Assembly (NCBI GenBank): GCA_902167985.1
Contig: CABHNZ010000016.1
Coordinates: 99,362-163,361, forward strand
Length of the DNA: 64,000 nt
Direction: 5' to 3'
DNA from: Shinella sp. UYSO24
GTDB taxonomy: Bacteria; Pseudomonadota; Alphaproteobacteria; Rhizobiales; Rhizobiaceae
The notes beneath the pieces were generated by a model. That model did not search any database and was not told the DNA's origin. It saw only the letters and a list, made by a program, of their open reading frames with translations. Positions 62,995 through 64,000 of the stretch are shown here, piece by piece (within the stretch, counting starts at the first letter, position 1; every line of letters starts with the position of its first letter). The translations under genes and the position numbers were made by a program.

Positions 62995-64000
62995 ATGAAC
63001 GAACTGGCTGAGCTGCGGCAGGCTGCCTTTGCGCCTGCCCATACGGCAGATATTGCCGACGCACTGGTGAAGGCCTCCGGCCACAGGGTCGATATCGATC
63101 GCCGCCGCGGCCGGGCGGCCGGGCTTAATCCGAGCGGCCGTTTCGAGGAGCAGCGGCGCGAGAGTTTCGATGACGGCTGGCAGAGCCTCGAGGAGCTTGA
63201 ACCGTTCCGCACCGAGGTTCAGGTCGAGAAGCCGAAGACGGCGCTGACGAAGAACGACAGCCCCGACATTCCCTTCGATCGCTCCATCAACCCGTATCGC
63301 GGATGCGAGCATGGCTGCATCTATTGTTTCGCCCGTCCGACGCATAGTTATATGGGTTTGTCGCCGGGGCTGGATTTCGAATCCAAACTGTTCTCCAAGC
63401 CGGATGTGCCGAAACTTCTGGAGCGGGAACTCAGCGGCCGGACTATAAGGTGCGGGTGATCGCGATCGGCACGAATACCGATCCCTATCAGCCGATCGAG
63501 CGGGAATGGCGTATCATGCGGCAGATCCTCGAAGTGCTGCACAAGGCAAACCATCCGGTGGCGATCGTCACCAAGTCGTCGCTGATTACGCGCGATATCG
63601 ACATTCTCTCCGATATGGCCTCGAAGGGTCTGGCAAAGGTCGGGATTTCGGTGACGACGCTCGACCGGAAGCTTGCCCGCAGCATGGAACCCCGCGCATC
63701 GACGCCGGCCAACGTCTCGAAGCGATCAAGGCACTGACGGATGCCGGCATTCCGACGGCGATCATGACGTCGCCGCTCATTCCGGCTCTCAACGATCACG
63801 AGATCGAGCGGCTCCTGGAGGCGGGCCATGCCGCCGGCGCGACGGAGGCGAGCTATGTGCTTCTGCGGCTGCCGCTGGAAGTGAGCCCGCTCTTTCGCGA
63901 CTGGCTTTTGCAGAATTATCCGGATCGCTACCGGCATGTCATGTCGCTGGTGCGCTCGATGCGCGACGGCAAGGATTATGATGCCGAATTCGGCAAGCGG
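62995..64000 (+). CDS. PA0069-like radical SAM protein, two frameshifts, runs off the window end
   Basis: Radical SAM enzyme with homology to the spore photoproduct lyase/PA0069 group. The N-terminus has GLNPSGRFEEQRRESFDDGW. The iron-sulphur motif C-x3-C-x2-C is in YRGCEHGCIYCFARPTHSYMGLSPGLDFESKLF near residue 100. Later FTR-type VIAIGTNTDPYQPIEREWRIM and ILEVLHKANHPVAIVTKS and EPRASTPA follow. Missing C near 63434 (AGCCGGCCGG read as AGCGGCCGG) and near 63701 (GCCCAACG read as GCCAACG). ATG 62995 follows CAGGAG. The C-terminus lies past base 64000. Confidence 0.9.

Noticed and set aside
1..64000. CRISPR array, tRNA, rRNA or insertion sequence
   Set aside because: No regularly spaced repeats, clover-leaf candidates, rRNA segments or transposase motifs were seen on either strand.

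Overview
The window is about 64 kb of GC-rich chromosome from an alphaproteobacterium, almost certainly Rhizobiaceae (Rhizobium, Agrobacterium or a close relative). The evidence is the gene complement and style: BioMNY biotin uptake genes, a BA14K protein, DUF1344 and DUF6101 proteins, a RibB with a degenerate GTP cyclohydrolase II tail, separate glyQ and glyS, and a Tex/Cfa/UbiA neighbourhood. Nearly everything is housekeeping. No rRNA, tRNA, CRISPR array, prophage or insertion sequence was seen.

Layout. 1-9.0 kb: pdxH (cut by the window start), a lipoprotein, a DnaJ-like protein, fabI, a histidine phosphatase, ugd, a DUF1344 protein, aroC and ribB. 9.3-18 kb: a cupin, a YcaQ-like glycosylase, bioMNY, a thioesterase, an HDAC-like deacetylase, xseB, a large acetyltransferase, an MntA/HepT toxin-antitoxin pair and a pirin. 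18-24 kb: dxs-tlyA-23S rRNA methyltransferase, then an animal-type haem peroxidase and a small secreted protein. 24-36 kb: an acyl-CoA dehydrogenase/crotonase operon behind a palindromic operator, a BA14K protein, a GbcA-like Rieske oxygenase, a Sua5-type synthase, an FAD oxidoreductase with a ModE-like regulator, a DUF6101 protein, ubiA and cfa. 36-44 kb: tex, a 66-residue ORF, purD, a secreted protein and a chemoreceptor. 44-55 kb: a minus-strand belt (sppA, small membrane protein, vapBC, glyQ, lemA, aroA, DUF2207, higBA, glyS, parDE, DUF523) in which three different type II toxin-antitoxin modules occupy the gaps around glyQ and glyS. 55-64 kb: mntH, a tRNA methyltransferase, a polyprenyl diphosphate synthase, a TPR protein, ispE, moaB, a glycosyltransferase and a radical SAM protein running off the end.

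Pathway links. Isoprenoid and quinone synthesis is represented by dxs, ispE, a polyprenyl diphosphate synthase and ubiA. The shikimate pathway is represented by aroA and aroC. Cofactor supply includes pdxH, ribB, moaB and biotin uptake.

Quality caveat. At least 29 genes contain one to four apparent single-base deletions, about 46 in all. Most fall in runs of two or three G or C and hit essential genes (dxs, aroC, glyS, aroA, purD, ispE, tex). Restoring one base per site gives uninterrupted family-length proteins every time, so these look like consensus or assembly errors rather than gene decay. Such genes are listed as one CDS with the shift site noted. The most interesting biology is the toxin-antitoxin belt around the glycyl-tRNA synthetase genes, with two clear operator palindromes, plus several unexplained palindromes in intergenic DNA.
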